From Bacillota bacterium (GTDB taxonomy: Bacteria > Bacillota > Clostridia > TANB77 > CAG-465), in the NCBI GenBank assembly GCA_023460235.1, contig JAEWRE010000064.1, forward strand, positions 1 to 49,636: a DNA stretch of 49,636 nucleotides, written 5' to 3'. Made by a program: the position numbers and the translations under genes. The notes under the pieces are model-generated. The model had not been told where the DNA came from. It saw only the letters and a program-made list of their open reading frames with translations, and ran no database searches. This document shows positions 23,934-33,507 of this stretch, in pieces. The stretch's first letter is position 1. Each line of letters begins with the position of its first letter.

Positions 23934-26771
23934 ATGAACGATAAATTAGTAGTAAAAGGTGCTAAAGAGCACAATTTAAAAAATATAGATCTTGAGATAC
24001 CAAGAGATAAATTGGTCGTATTTACTGGTCTTTCAGGATCAGGTAAGTCATCACTTGCTTTTGATACTATATATGCAGAAGGGCAAAGAAGATATGTTGA
24101 ATCATTATCTGCATATGCAAGACAATTTTTAGGATTAATGGAAAAACCAGATGTAGAATCTATTGATGGATTATCTCCTGCAATATCAATTGATCAAAAA
24201 ACTACATCAAAAAATCCACGTTCTACAGTTGGGACTATAACTGAAATATATGATTATTTTAGACTACTATATGCTAGAGTTGGTGTGCCTCATTGTCCAA
24301 TATGTGGAAAAAGAATAAAAAAACAAACTGTTGATGAAATTGTTGATCAAATTATGAACTTAGAAGATGGAACTAAGTTACTAATAATGGCTCCAATAAT
24401 TCGTGGTAAAAAAGGTGAGCATGTTAAATTATTAGAACAGGTTTTAAAAGATGGTTTTGTAAGAGCAAGAATTGATGGAGAAACTATTGATTTATCTGAT
24501 GGAGTTCCAGATCTTGATAAACAAAAGAAGCATAATATAGAAATTATAGTAGATAGAATAGTTGTAGGAGAAGGAATTGCACAAAGATTAACAGATTCAG
24601 TTGAACTTGCACTTAATCAAGCAAATAATTTAGTTTTAGTTTCACAAGTAGAAGGATCAGAGCATCTATATAGTGCAAATTATGCATGTTCTGAATGTGG
24701 AATTAGTCTAGAAGAACTAACTCCTAGAATGTTTTCTTTTAATAGCCCTTTTGGGGCTTGCCCTGATTGTACAGGTCTTGGAGAATTATTAAGAATAGAT
24801 CCAGATAAAATAATACCAAATAAAGAGAAAAAATTAAATGATTATGGTGCAATACAAGCTTGGTCTGGTAGTGGAAGTATTATAGACGGAATAAGTAAAA
24901 TGTATATAACAGGTCTTTGTGAACATTACAAAATGAATGCTAATACTAAATTTAAAGATTTACCAGAAGAATTTATGAAAGTTTTACTTTATGGAAGTGG
25001 AACAGAAAAAATTAAATTTAGACATGTAACTAAGACATTAACTAGAGAATTTGAAGCTGAATTTGAGGGTGTTATAAATACTTTGCAAAGAAGATTTCAA
25101 GAAACCAAATCACAAGCTATGAAATCATACTATGAGGGTTTCATGTCAACTAGCCATTGTAATACATGTGATGGAGCAAGACTAAAAAGAGAATCTTTAG
25201 CTGTAAAATTTGGAGATTTAAATATTAATGATCTTTGTAATAAAAATATTTCTGATATAAGAGAATTTGTAAATAATGTATATCAAAATGAACTTTCAAA
25301 AAAAGATCAAATGATAGCTGAACAAATAATTAAAGAAATAAATAGTAGATTACAATTTTTAATTGATGTAGGATTAAATTATTTAACACTTTCTAGAAGC
25401 TCAGGTACATTATCTGGTGGTGAAGCACAAAGAATAAGACTTGCGACACAAATAGGTTCTGGACTTACGGGAGTATTATACATACTTGATGAACCAAGTA
25501 TAGGTTTACACCAACGTGATAATGAAAAATTATTGCATTCTCTTAAAAAGATGCGTGATTTAGGAAATACATTAATTGTTGTTGAACATGATGAAGATAC
25601 AATGAGAGAATCTGACTATATTGTAGATATTGGACCTGGTGCTGGAGTTCATGGAGGAAATGTAGTATTTGCAGGTACTCCAGATAAAATAACAGAGTGT
25701 GAAGGTTCGATAACTGGTAAATACTTAAGTGGAAAATTAAAAATAGAAGTACCTAAAAATAGAAGAAAAGCTAAAAATGGATATATCGAAATAAAAGGTG
25801 CTAGAGAACATAATTTGAAAAATGTAAATGTTAAATTCCCAATTGGATTATTTACTTGTGTTACTGGAGTGTCTGGAAGTGGAAAATCAACGCTTGTAAA
25901 TGAGATATTATATAAAGCTGTAGCTAACAATTTAAATAATAGTAGAATAAGAGCAGGAGAGCATGATAAAATACTTGGACTTGATAAGATAGATAAGATA
26001 ATTAATATTGATCAATCTCCAATAGGAAGAACACCTCGTTCAAACCCAGCTACTTATACTGGAATGTTTGATCCGATAAGAGATTTATTTGCTGCAACAA
26101 ATGAAGCAAAAATTCGTGGTTATCAAAAAGGAAGATTTAGCTTTAATGTTCCTGGTGGAAGATGTGAAGCATGTTCTGGAGATGGAATAATAAAGATTGA
26201 AATGCACTTTTTACCTGATGTCTATGTACCTTGTGAAGTATGTAAGGGACAAAGATATAGTAGAGAAACATTAGAAGTAAAATATAAAGGAAAAAACATA
26301 AGTGAAGTTTTAAACATGACAGTAGAAGAAGGACTAGAATTCTTTAAAAATGTAACTATGATCAAAAATAAACTTCAAACATTAATGGATGTTGGACTTG
26401 GATATATAAAACTTGGACAACCATCAACAACTTTATCTGGTGGTGAAGCACAAAGAGTTAAACTAGCAACAGAACTTTCAAAAAGATCTACAGGTCAAAC
26501 ATTATATATACTTGATGAACCAACAACAGGATTACACATGGCTGATGTTCATAAATTAATTGAGATACTTCAAAGATTGACAGATGCAAATAACACATTG
26601 GTAGTAATAGAACATAATTTAGATGTTATAAAATCAGCAGACCATATTATTGATCTTGGACCAGAAGGTGGAAATATGGGTGGCACAATACTTAAAACAG
26701 GTACACCTGAAGATATTGTTAAGTGTGAAGAAAGCTATACAGGAAGATTTTTAAAGAATATGATAAAATAA
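23934..26771 (+). CDS. uvrA: Excinuclease ABC subunit A
   Basis: 945 residues, full length, SD AAGGAGAG. Two ABC ATPase modules: Walker A GLSGSGKS at 32-39 and GVSGSGKS in the second half; signatures LSGGEAQRIRLA and LSGGEAQRVKLA; Walker B ILDEPSIGLH and ILDEPTTGLH. Zinc modules: CSECG...CPDC in the first half and CEAC...CEVC in the second, with an extra CPIC near residue 120. UvrA scans DNA for bulky lesions as a dimer and loads UvrB in nucleotide-excision repair. It is monocistronic here; uvrB is not in the window. Confidence 0.97.
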   Translation: MNDKLVVKGAKEHNLKNIDLEIPRDKLVVFTGLSGSGKSSLAFDTIYAEGQRRYVESLSAYARQFLGLMEKPDVESIDGLSPAISIDQKTTSKNPRSTVGTITEIYDYFRLLYARVGVPHCPICGKRIKKQTVDEIVDQIMNLEDGTKLLIMAPIIRGKKGEHVKLLEQVLKDGFVRARIDGETIDLSDGVPDLDKQKKHNIEIIVDRIVVGEGIAQRLTDSVELALNQANNLVLVSQVEGSEHLYSANYACSECGISLEELTPRMFSFNSPFGACPDCTGLGELLRIDPDKIIPNKEKKLNDYGAIQAWSGSGSIIDGISKMYITGLCEHYKMNANTKFKDLPEEFMKVLLYGSGTEKIKFRHVTKTLTREFEAEFEGVINTLQRRFQETKSQAMKSYYEGFMSTSHCNTCDGARLKRESLAVKFGDLNINDLCNKNISDIREFVNNVYQNELSKKDQMIAEQIIKEINSRLQFLIDVGLNYLTLSRSSGTLSGGEAQRIRLATQIGSGLTGVLYILDEPSIGLHQRDNEKLLHSLKKMRDLGNTLIVVEHDEDTMRESDYIVDIGPGAGVHGGNVVFAGTPDKITECEGSITGKYLSGKLKIEVPKNRRKAKNGYIEIKGAREHNLKNVNVKFPIGLFTCVTGVSGSGKSTLVNEILYKAVANNLNNSRIRAGEHDKILGLDKIDKIINIDQSPIGRTPRSNPATYTGMFDPIRDLFAATNEAKIRGYQKGRFSFNVPGGRCEACSGDGIIKIEMHFLPDVYVPCEVCKGQRYSRETLEVKYKGKNISEVLNMTVEEGLEFFKNVTMIKNKLQTLMDVGLGYIKLGQPSTTLSGGEAQRVKLATELSKRSTGQTLYILDEPTTGLHMADVHKLIEILQRLTDANNTLVVIEHNLDVIKSADHIIDLGPEGGNMGGTILKTGTPEDIVKCEESYTGRFLKNMIK

Positions 26772-26773
26772 AA

Positions 26774-26812
26774 AATATCCCCATGTGATTATTATACACT
26801 TGGGGATTTTTG
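26774..26812. terminator. Terminator between uvrA and a convergent gene
   Basis: ATCCCCA-t-GTG...CAC-t-TGGGGAT stem with one internal mismatch, flanked by A-rich and T5 runs, so it can work in both directions. Confidence 0.8.
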
Positions 26813-26815
26813 CTA

Positions 26816-27424
26816 TCAGTATTTATGAATATTAATTACTACGCTTGGCAGCATACGGCTTGCATTTTCTGTAAGCTTATATGTTTCAATTATTCTGTTG
26901 TTTACAAATATCTCACCAACACAATTTTTTACAAGCCCAACACAACAATATATTGGGGAATTGGATTTTATCTTATTAGTAACGCTTTTGTATACAGCAG
27001 TTATAACATCTAAGAAGAAATTCATAGCATCAAGTTTTATTGCATGAGCTTCTTCTTTTGCCCTAGTTTCACAATATTTCGCATGTGCTTCGGCCTTATA
27101 TGCTTTTTTCTCAGCCATAATAGCTTCTTCTTCTGCTAGTTTTGCATTAAGATCAGCTTTATCATTGAAACTTTCAGCTTCAAGTCTTGCTTTGCTTGCA
27201 TCTTTTCTTGCCTTTTTAGCATCAATTTTTGCTTGATGAGCTTCTTTTTTGTACTCCTTAGCAGCATTTTGAATCTTTAAAGCAGCATAATAAAAAGATA
27301 TACACTCGTTAACTATCGAATCTGATATACTCCGATGACTGGTTGGATACAGATATGCACCTTCAATACCAATTTTAAAAGCTTTCTTTTTCAATTCGTC
27401 AAATTCAGTGTTTGTTAAACCCAT
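26816..27424 (-). CDS. Ala/Lys/Glu-rich coiled-coil protein, function unknown
   Basis: 202 residues from the ATG at 27424 (SD TAGGAGG on the minus strand); the longer frame to 27523 covers its promoter. A short N-terminal domain (MGLTNTEFDELKKKAFKIG...) is followed by a long coiled coil (about 60-150) built of A-x-x-A-K/E heptads (KAEAHAKYCETRAKEEAHAIK). A C-terminal part contains SPIYCCVGLVKNCVGEIFV. Heptad-rich Ala helices resemble spore or envelope structural proteins, but no family is recognised. Tandem TTGTCG boxes, one an exact Spo0A core, lie between its -10 and start. Confidence 0.75.
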   Translation of the reverse strand: MGLTNTEFDELKKKAFKIGIEGAYLYPTSHRSISDSIVNECISFYYAALKIQNAAKEYKKEAHQAKIDAKKARKDASKARLEAESFNDKADLNAKLAEEEAIMAEKKAYKAEAHAKYCETRAKEEAHAIKLDAMNFFLDVITAVYKSVTNKIKSNSPIYCCVGLVKNCVGEIFVNNRIIETYKLTENASRMLPSVVINIHKY

Positions 27425-27470
27425 ACTAATAATCCTCCTATAAAAAAAATATTTTTTATATTCGTCATAT

Positions 27471-27517
27471 TTCGACAATATACGACAATTATAACACAGG
27501 TTACATAAAAAAGTCAA
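27471..27517 (-). promoter_or_regulatory. Promoter with overlapping TTGTCG boxes
   Basis: Minus strand: TTGACT (27517-27512), 18-bp spacer, TATAAT (27493-27488), then ATTGTCGTATATTGTCGAA, two direct ATTGTCG boxes just downstream of the -10. The second contains TGTCGAA (27477-27471), the Spo0A core. This is a position for repression. Confidence 0.6.
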
Positions 27518-27586
27518 GAGCATTTTAGAATTAATCTAAAAATACTCTTGATTAGTCTATTTGACTATGTATTTATATGTGCTAAA

Positions 27587-27721
27587 TTAGCAGCAACAAC
27601 ATACTAGAACGATAATTATAAGTATGATCCATATGCAAGAACAGTTTCCTCCAAAGAATCCACCGCCACATCCGTTATTGCAACCACATCCGCCGCATCC
27701 GCCGCATCTTTCATCCATCAT
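27587..27721 (-). CDS. YjcZ/SscA-like Cys-Gly-rich small membrane protein
   Basis: 44 residues from the ATG at 27721 (next in-frame ATG at 27718), SD AAAGGGGTGA on the minus strand. Gly/Cys-rich N-terminal half (RCGGCGGCGCNNGCGGGFFGG), then a hydrophobic helix WIILIIIVLV and CCCC at the end; 11 Cys in all. The Gly-rich lead plus single C-terminal helix is the pattern of YjcZ/SscA-type sporulation peptides, here with extra Cys. It shares the motif SCIWIIL with the upstream 43-residue protein. Spore-coat assembly is an inference from family pattern. Confidence 0.75.
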   Translation of the reverse strand: MMDERCGGCGGCGCNNGCGGGFFGGNCSCIWIILIIIVLVCCCC

Positions 27722-27749
27722 AAAATTCACCCCTTTGCAAATTTAATTG

Positions 27750-27765
27750 CTCCATTATAATGGAG
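27750..27765. repeat. 16-bp perfect palindrome CTCCATTATAATGGAG
   Basis: Lies between the two small Cys-containing genes and overlaps a stop codon. It could be an operator for the downstream gene. Confidence 0.5.
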
Positions 27766-27886
27766 ATGAACTTCCTAACTCAAAAAAAGTATCAAAGTTC
27801 AATGGTGTAGATGACCTATCTTCTCTGCAACGAAATAAAATTGTTATTAGCAGAATTAACCATATACATGAATTGTCTTTGCACAT
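27755..27886 (-). CDS. Small membrane peptide, paralogue of the 44-residue protein
   Basis: 43 residues from the ATG at 27886, SD AAAGGAGTG. MCKDNSCIWLILLITILFRC resembles the C-terminal half of the downstream neighbour (NCSCIWIILIIIVLVCCCC), followed by a short polar tail ending FFELGSSSPL. Its stop lies inside a perfect 16-bp palindrome (27750-27765). It is probably cotranscribed with the 44-residue gene 33 nt on. The opposite-strand frame at 27747-27932 has no SD and is its shadow. Confidence 0.6.
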   Translation of the reverse strand: MCKDNSCIWLILLITILFRCREDRSSTPLNFDTFFELGSSSPL

Positions 27887-27907
27887 ATATAACACTCCTT
27901 TGATGCC

Positions 27908-27928
27908 GTTAGAATGTTTTTTTCTAAC
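27908..27928. repeat. Inverted repeat GTTAGAA / TTCTAAC upstream of the 43-residue gene
   Basis: Perfect 7-bp arms, 7-nt loop, about 25 bp before the minus-strand start. Possible operator or leader hairpin. Confidence 0.4.
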
Positions 27929-28019
27929 TTAATATACTATATTCTTTAATAAAAAAATGGTTACATATTATTTATATAATTTTATATATTTTTTATATAT
28001 TAAAAAATGATACCAAATA

Positions 28020-28048
28020 TTTACTTATATATACATACATGATATAAT
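28020..28048 (+). promoter_or_regulatory. Probable promoter of the 328-residue membrane protein
   Basis: TTTACT (28020-28025), 17-bp spacer, TATAAT (28043-28048). The -35 is weak. Confidence 0.5.
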
Positions 28049-28071
28049 CATAAGAAAAATGGAGGTTTTTT

Positions 28072-29058
28072 ATGAAAGAAATTATATTATCAAACATTAT
28101 ATTCCCTATATGGTTTTTACTTTTCAATCCTAAATATTTATTAATAGCTTTGCCTATTATTTTTGTTATAGATTCTATAGCTTTATTTATATCTTTGCTA
28201 ATATTTAGAAAAGGTGATGTACTAAGAACTTACAAGAAAGTTATACTTAAAGTGTTTATTGTAAGTGCTATCTCATATATATTGGGCTCATTATTTCTGC
28301 TTGCTATATCTTTTTTACCAATAACTTCAAGTTGGTATGAAAATGTTATTTCTACTATAATGTATAATCCATTTGAAAATGTGTTTTCATTCTTGTTTGT
28401 TGCTATATCTGTATTAATAGCAGCAGTATCAATGCATATCTTTAATATTAAGATATCTTTTAAGAAGACAGATATGGATGAAAAAACTAAGAAAAGGATT
28501 GCTTTATTAGTATCAATAATAGCTGCTCCTTATCTATTCTTTTATCCTACTAAAATTGCATATGAAGGTAATAACGGAATAGGTAGTGATAATAACGTAA
28601 CCCAAGATGTAAGCAAGTACATTAAACAAAATAAAGATACAAGTATTGCTAGTGATAAAGCTAAAACTTTATTCAGTGACTCTATAAAATACACTGATTT
28701 TGAATATGAAAAAGTATTAAACAATGTTGCTGAGCAAGTTGTGCCAGATGAAAAAGAAGTTGTAGTTACTTTTTCAACTACTAAAGAATTAATTAATAAT
28801 GCTGAATATTATAACAGTTATTTAAATTCTGTAAAGCAAACTGCTGCAATAATGTTTAGTACATGTGCCGATTTAGAAATTGTATCTATAGTAAATAGCT
28901 ATAAAGCAGAAGATGGAACTACGATGACAAAAGATGTATTAATAAGAAAAGATATACTAGAAAGAGAATATGGAGTTAACTTTTCTGAAATGTCTAATGA
29001 CAGTACAAAATTAAAAGAAATTATAAACAATACGGAGAATGTAAAAATATATGAATAA
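28072..29058 (+). CDS. Polytopic membrane protein with extracytoplasmic C-domain, unknown
   Basis: 328 residues, SD TGGAGG. Five hydrophobic segments (about 6-18, 21-46, 60-85, 100-122 and 142-160) are followed by a ~165-residue soluble domain rich in Lys, Asp and Ser. No recognised motif. The last 8 nt overlap the start of the rRNA methyltransferase gene, so the two are coupled; this looks like operon economy rather than functional evidence. Confidence 0.75.
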   Translation: MKEIILSNIIFPIWFLLFNPKYLLIALPIIFVIDSIALFISLLIFRKGDVLRTYKKVILKVFIVSAISYILGSLFLLAISFLPITSSWYENVISTIMYNPFENVFSFLFVAISVLIAAVSMHIFNIKISFKKTDMDEKTKKRIALLVSIIAAPYLFFYPTKIAYEGNNGIGSDNNVTQDVSKYIKQNKDTSIASDKAKTLFSDSIKYTDFEYEKVLNNVAEQVVPDEKEVVVTFSTTKELINNAEYYNSYLNSVKQTAAIMFSTCADLEIVSIVNSYKAEDGTTMTKDVLIRKDILEREYGVNFSEMSNDSTKLKEIINNTENVKIYE

Positions 29059-30409
29059 AAACGAAATATATGATCTTGAAATAATCGATAATGGACCATC
29101 GTTCGAAGGAATTGCTAAAAAAGATGGCAATGTTGTATTTATACCTGGTAGTATAATAGGTGAAAATATAAATACTAAGATTATAAAAGTAAATAAGAAT
29201 TATTCTATTGGTAAAATAGAAAATATAAATACAAAAAGTCAATATAGAGCAGAACCTTTTTGTGAGGTATATAAGTCATGTGGAGGATGTAGTAGTCAGC
29301 ACATTGAATATGATTTTCAATTAATAATGAAAAGAAATATGGTAAAGACCTTGCTTGAAAAGCAAAAGATAAACTATAAAAAACTAAATAATACAATTGG
29401 AATGGGTATGCCTTATTATTATAGAAATAAAGTTCAATATCCAGTAAGAATTGACAAGGATGGTAGTACAAAAATAGGATTTTATTCTAAAGGTAGTCAT
29501 AGGATAATTGAAAACAACTGTTGTTATATTCAAAACAGAGTTATAGATATTTTATCTAAGAATGTTTTTGATGAGTTGATTAAGCTTAACTTTGTTGGTT
29601 ATGATGAAGAAAAAAATACTGGTGATATAAGGCATATATTAATAAGAAGAGGTTATCATACTCAAGAAACTATGGTGATAATAATTGTAAATAAAAAAGA
29701 ACTACTAAGAGATAGTAGGTTTAATACTTTGGTTCAGAATCTCATAGAAAAAAATGATAATATAGATAGTATATTCTTAAATTTAAATAATAGCAAAACA
29801 AATGAAATACTAGGTGATCAAACTAGAAAATTATTTGGTAATGACTATATTTCAGATTATATAGGAGAATATTCGTATAAAATTAGTCCAAAATCATTTT
29901 TTCAAGTAAACACTTTACAAGCAGAAGTTTTATATAGTGAATTAAAGCGTAAATTAAATCTCAAAGGTGATGAAGTTTTATTTGATTTATATAGTGGAGT
30001 AGGTTCAATTGGAATATTTTTAAGTAATTCAGCAAAAAAAGTATACGGTATTGAAATTGAGGCTACTGCAGTTGAAATGGCTAATATAAATTTAGAAGTT
30101 AATAATGTTAATAATGCAGAATATATAGCAGGAAGTGTAGAAGATAAGATAGTAGAATTTAAAAACAGAAATATTCATCCAGATGTTATTGTAGTTGATC
30201 CTCCAAGAAAAGGCTTAGATGAAAAAAGTATAGAATATATTCTAGAGTTTAAACCCAAAAAGATAGGATATGTTAGTTGTAATCCAGCAACACTTGCTAG
30301 AGATCTAAAATTGTTAAGTGATAAGTATGATATTGAAGAGATTACCCCAGTGGATATGTTTCCTTATACAGATCATGTTGAATGTGTATCATTGCTTAGT
30401 TTGAAATAA
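29051..30409 (+). CDS. 23S rRNA (uracil-5-)-methyltransferase, RlmD/RlmCD type
   Basis: 452 residues. A TRAM-like N-terminal domain is followed by an iron-sulfur cluster site: C71, C77 and C80, with C157 or C158 as fourth ligand. SAM-binding motif FDLYSGVGSIGIFLSN, then VVDPPRKGLDEK, catalytic Cys410 in YVSCNPATLARDL, and the terminal HVECVSLL typical of the TrmA/RumA superfamily. It transfers a methyl group from SAM to C5 of uridine; Gram-positive homologues modify both 23S U747 and U1939, but which site applies here cannot be read. ATG overlaps the previous stop by 8 nt. GGAG is 13 nt upstream, so initiation probably relies on coupling. Confidence 0.9.
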   Translation: MNKNEIYDLEIIDNGPSFEGIAKKDGNVVFIPGSIIGENINTKIIKVNKNYSIGKIENINTKSQYRAEPFCEVYKSCGGCSSQHIEYDFQLIMKRNMVKTLLEKQKINYKKLNNTIGMGMPYYYRNKVQYPVRIDKDGSTKIGFYSKGSHRIIENNCCYIQNRVIDILSKNVFDELIKLNFVGYDEEKNTGDIRHILIRRGYHTQETMVIIIVNKKELLRDSRFNTLVQNLIEKNDNIDSIFLNLNNSKTNEILGDQTRKLFGNDYISDYIGEYSYKISPKSFFQVNTLQAEVLYSELKRKLNLKGDEVLFDLYSGVGSIGIFLSNSAKKVYGIEIEATAVEMANINLEVNNVNNAEYIAGSVEDKIVEFKNRNIHPDVIVVDPPRKGLDEKSIEYILEFKPKKIGYVSCNPATLARDLKLLSDKYDIEEITPVDMFPYTDHVECVSLLSLK

Positions 30410-30473
30410 GTTGTTAAGCATTATAAAATAAAGACTTTATAAAGAAATTGTAATTTGAAGGAGAGATGAATAG

Positions 30474-31127
30474 ATGGAAAATAAAAAAATAACGGGATTT
30501 GATTATCTTTGGATTGCATTATATGCGTGTGCAGGTTTTGCTTTTGAACTAATTTTAGTAAATATTGAAAATATGATAGGAATAGATATTAAAAATAATA
30601 CTGTAATGCCTAATATAATTCATTGGTTAATAACTATTATTGGATGGATATTAATAGGAATGTTCATATTGAAATTAGGCAAGAAAACAACTAATTTTGA
30701 TATATGGGAACATAAAGAAAAAATAAAAGCATGGCAATATATAGCATTAATTCTATGTTTTGTAGTTAATATTATCGTTAAGTATATGGATTGGAATGGA
30801 TTTAAAGTAATAATAGAATGGAATAATAGAGGACCATTACTATTTTTATTTCAATATTTATATTACTTAACAGAAGGCTTTCTAATTTCAATAGTTATTG
30901 TATTTGGACAAAAAGCGTTTGAAAGTTGGTTTCATAATGATAAAATTCCATTTGGTGGAATAATTTTAGGATTGACTTGGGGAATAGCTCATATTATTTC
31001 TAAAGGCAGTATAACTACTGGATTACTTTCAGCAGGGGCAGGTTTTTTGTTTGGAACATCGTATCTCTTAGTTAATAAAGATTACAGAAAAGCATTGCCA
31101 ATTATTACATTATTATTTATTTTATAA
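30474..31127 (+). CDS. CPBP-like multi-pass membrane protein (divergent)
   Basis: 217 residues, SD GGAGAG. Six to seven hydrophobic helices. The segment GGIILGLTWGIAHIISKG resembles the second motif (FGxxH) of CPBP/Abi intramembrane proteases, and the Glu in YYLTEGFLIS could be the remnant of motif EExxxR; a full motif set is not visible, so catalysis is doubtful. It lies alone after the rRNA methyltransferase. Alternative: an unrelated integral membrane family. Confidence 0.65.
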   Translation: MENKKITGFDYLWIALYACAGFAFELILVNIENMIGIDIKNNTVMPNIIHWLITIIGWILIGMFILKLGKKTTNFDIWEHKEKIKAWQYIALILCFVVNIIVKYMDWNGFKVIIEWNNRGPLLFLFQYLYYLTEGFLISIVIVFGQKAFESWFHNDKIPFGGIILGLTWGIAHIISKGSITTGLLSAGAGFLFGTSYLLVNKDYRKALPIITLLFIL

Positions 31128-31316
31128 ATTATAACTTAATTAAAATAGTTATGGTAAATATAATTTTTATACGGTGGTTTCAAGATTAAAAGCAATTAGA
31201 TTTTTTATTGGATATTAATATATAGATTTGTAATATTGTTAGGAAAGAAAGAAAAGCAATTTTCAAATAAGTAAGATTAAAAAATCACATTACATTAGTA
31301 ATATGGGGGTATTTAA

Positions 31317-31733
31317 ATGATAAGTATTGAATATAAAGAAAATTTAAATGAGGAACTTGGTAAATTAATAAACGTAGAATTTAGTAAATATGCTGTTGAA
31401 AATGATGTGACTTGTAACTATACTACATTTAATTTTATTGCTAAAGAAAATAATGAAGTCGTTGGTATATTAACAGGGAATTCATATTATAAAGAAGTAC
31501 ATATAGGCGACCTTATTGTTGTTGAACAGTATCGTAATAAACACATTGGAAGTAAACTTATTAAAGAAGTTCAAAACTATTATGAAGGCAAGGGTTTTGA
31601 AAATATGAATTTAAGCACTTACAATTTTCAAGCACCTGAGTTTTATAAAAAACTCGGTTTTCATATTGAATTCATAAGAGAAAATAAAGAAAATCCCAAA
31701 CTTACTAAATACTTTCTTGTTAAATATTTTTAA
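31317..31733 (+). CDS. GNAT-family N-acetyltransferase
   Basis: 138 residues, SD ATGGGGGT. The acetyl-CoA-binding motif A is DLIVVEQYRNKHIGSKLIKEV (R/Q-x-x-G-x-G/S variant), followed by the usual NLSTYNFQAPEFYKKLGFHIE beta-bulge with the conserved Tyr. It should acetylate an amine on a small molecule or protein; the substrate is unknown. It is followed closely by a serine-hydrolase gene and could share a transcript. Confidence 0.85.
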   Translation: MISIEYKENLNEELGKLINVEFSKYAVENDVTCNYTTFNFIAKENNEVVGILTGNSYYKEVHIGDLIVVEQYRNKHIGSKLIKEVQNYYEGKGFENMNLSTYNFQAPEFYKKLGFHIEFIRENKENPKLTKYFLVKYF

Positions 31734-31789
31734 CTTATACATATAGAAAGCGTTATATGGTAAAAATTAATATACTTAAAGGAGTAGTT

Positions 31790-32878
31790 ATGAAAAAGAA
31801 AATGGTTTTAAAACTTGTTATAATAATATTATTGGTAATTATTATAATTGGTATAATATTATTTGTTTACAATATGTATAAATTAAATAAGTTAGAAAAA
31901 ATGAGTTCTAATGACATGATAAAATATGTAACTAAGGATAGTAATGACACTATAATTTCTGTTGCAATAATAAATGATGGTAAAATAAACTACGCGATTT
32001 ATAGAAAAGATGGAAATGAAGAAGAATATAAGAATTATGATTATGAAATAGGTTCAATTAGTAAAACCTTTGTAGCTTTATTACTATCCAAAGCCATAAA
32101 TGAAAATAAAATAAATATTGATGATTCTATTAGTCAGTACCTTGAACTTGATAAAGATAAATACTATCCTACAATAAAAAAACTGATAACTCATACATCT
32201 GGATATAAGTCTTATTATTTTGAAAAACAGATGATAAGTAATAAATTTAATGAAAGCAATGATTTTTATGGTATTAGCAAAGAAGATATAATAAATAAAA
32301 TAAAAAAAGTTGATTTAAAAGATAAAGACAATGCTTTTGAATATTCAAATTTTGGAATTTCTGTTATAGGACTTGTTTTAGAGAAGGTTTATAATAAAGA
32401 TTTTGTTACTCTTATGAACGAATTTATATCTAATGATCTAAATCTTCAATATACGAAAGTCGCTACTGGTGAAGGAAATTTAAAAGGTTATTGGAATTGG
32501 AGGCAAGATGATGGATATATTCCTGCAGGAGCTATAATTTCAAATATAAAAGATATGGCAAAATATTTAGAATTATATATTAATACTGATAAAAATTATA
32601 TAAATAATACTAGCAAAGAATTAAAATCAATAAATAAGAATAACTATATGTATGAGAAGCTTAATATAAGAATGGATAAAATTGGAATGAGTTGGATAAT
32701 AGATGAAAAGAATAACATTATTTGGCACAATGGCGGGACAAGTAATTTTAATAGTTATATAGCTTTTAACAAAGAAAAGAAATATGGTGTGGTTATCCTT
32801 AGTAATCTATCTCCAAGTAAGAAAATACCTGCAACCATTATAGGGACTAAAATTATGGAAGAATTAAGTAACAAATAA
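31790..32878 (+). CDS. Membrane-anchored serine hydrolase, class C beta-lactamase/PBP4* family
   Basis: 362 residues from ATG 31790 (SD AAAGGAG); the in-frame ATG 31757 has no SD. Residues 5-29 are a membrane anchor. Catalytic motifs: SISK at 89-92 (SxxK), YSN in FEYSNFG, and HNGG near the end in place of KTG. LITHTSGY is the family's conserved loop. The fold acts outside the membrane on peptidoglycan-like or ester substrates; it is not proof of beta-lactam resistance. Located between an acetyltransferase and a MarR gene with its own promoter. Confidence 0.9.
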   Translation: MKKKMVLKLVIIILLVIIIIGIILFVYNMYKLNKLEKMSSNDMIKYVTKDSNDTIISVAIINDGKINYAIYRKDGNEEEYKNYDYEIGSISKTFVALLLSKAINENKINIDDSISQYLELDKDKYYPTIKKLITHTSGYKSYYFEKQMISNKFNESNDFYGISKEDIINKIKKVDLKDKDNAFEYSNFGISVIGLVLEKVYNKDFVTLMNEFISNDLNLQYTKVATGEGNLKGYWNWRQDDGYIPAGAIISNIKDMAKYLELYINTDKNYINNTSKELKSINKNNYMYEKLNIRMDKIGMSWIIDEKNNIIWHNGGTSNFNSYIAFNKEKKYGVVILSNLSPSKKIPATIIGTKIMEELSNK

Positions 32879-32908
32879 TGAGTTAAAATTTTTTATTTAA
32901 AAGAATTA

Positions 32909-32937
32909 TTGAAATGATATTAGAAGACTGATATAAT
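32909..32937 (+). promoter_or_regulatory. Promoter of the marR-type gene
   Basis: TTGAAA (32909-32914), 17-bp spacer, TATAAT (32932-32937). No copy of the downstream MarR boxes was seen here. Confidence 0.75.
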
Positions 32938-32969
32938 AATAGTATTAATAATTAATGGAGGCAAATAAA

Positions 32970-33443
32970 ATGAGTAAAGAAGAACAAGTTATGATGGAAA
33001 TTAGAGAATTATTAAACAAATTGTCTTGGATTAATAAACAAAAAATGGAAATTGTTCTTAAAGAATATAAACCGTCTGAAGTACATTGCATTGAATATAT
33101 TGCTAAAAATGAGGACTCTAATGTAACAAAACTTGCAGAGAAATTTTATATGACTAAAAGTGCAATAAGTAAGATAACTAAGAAATTAATAGAAAAAGGT
33201 TATATAGAAAGTTACCAGAAATTAGATAATAAAAAGGAAATATATTTTAAACTTACTGAGCAAGGAAAAATAATTAATGATACTCATGATGATTTACACA
33301 AGGAATTTCAAGAACGTGACAAAGCTATGTTTGAACAGATAACAGATAAACAATTTGATAATATTATTAAGTTTATAGAGAATTATAGTAATCATTTGGA
33401 TAAAGAAATTAAAAAATTAGGTTTAGATATTATACAAGAATAG
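32970..33443 (+). CDS. MarR-family transcriptional regulator
   Basis: 157 residues from ATG 32970 (GGAGG at 32957-32961); ATG 32955 overlaps that SD. Winged helix: EVHCIEYIAKNEDSNVTKLAEKFYMTKSAISKITKKLIEKGYIES, then the wing YQKLDNKKEIYFKLTEQG; long terminal helices form the dimer. It precedes an MFS efflux gene whose promoter carries three matching boxes, so it most likely represses that pump and is released by a drug or metabolite. Its own terminator separates the two transcripts. Confidence 0.92.
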   Translation: MSKEEQVMMEIRELLNKLSWINKQKMEIVLKEYKPSEVHCIEYIAKNEDSNVTKLAEKFYMTKSAISKITKKLIEKGYIESYQKLDNKKEIYFKLTEQGKIINDTHDDLHKEFQERDKAMFEQITDKQFDNIIKFIENYSNHLDKEIKKLGLDIIQE

Positions 33444-33460
33444 ATTTAATAATGAAATAT

Positions 33461-33497
33461 ATACAGCCAATTATATTTTTATAGGCTGTATTTTTAT
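33461..33497 (+). terminator. Terminator of the marR-type gene
   Basis: ATACAGCC paired with GGCTGTAT, 15-nt loop, then T5. Confidence 0.75.
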
Positions 33498-33507
33498 TTC
33501 AATCATT

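Noticed and set aside
27747..27932. 61-codon plus-strand frame
   Set aside because: Opposite to the 43-residue minus gene that has a good SD and a paralogue; no SD for the plus frame.
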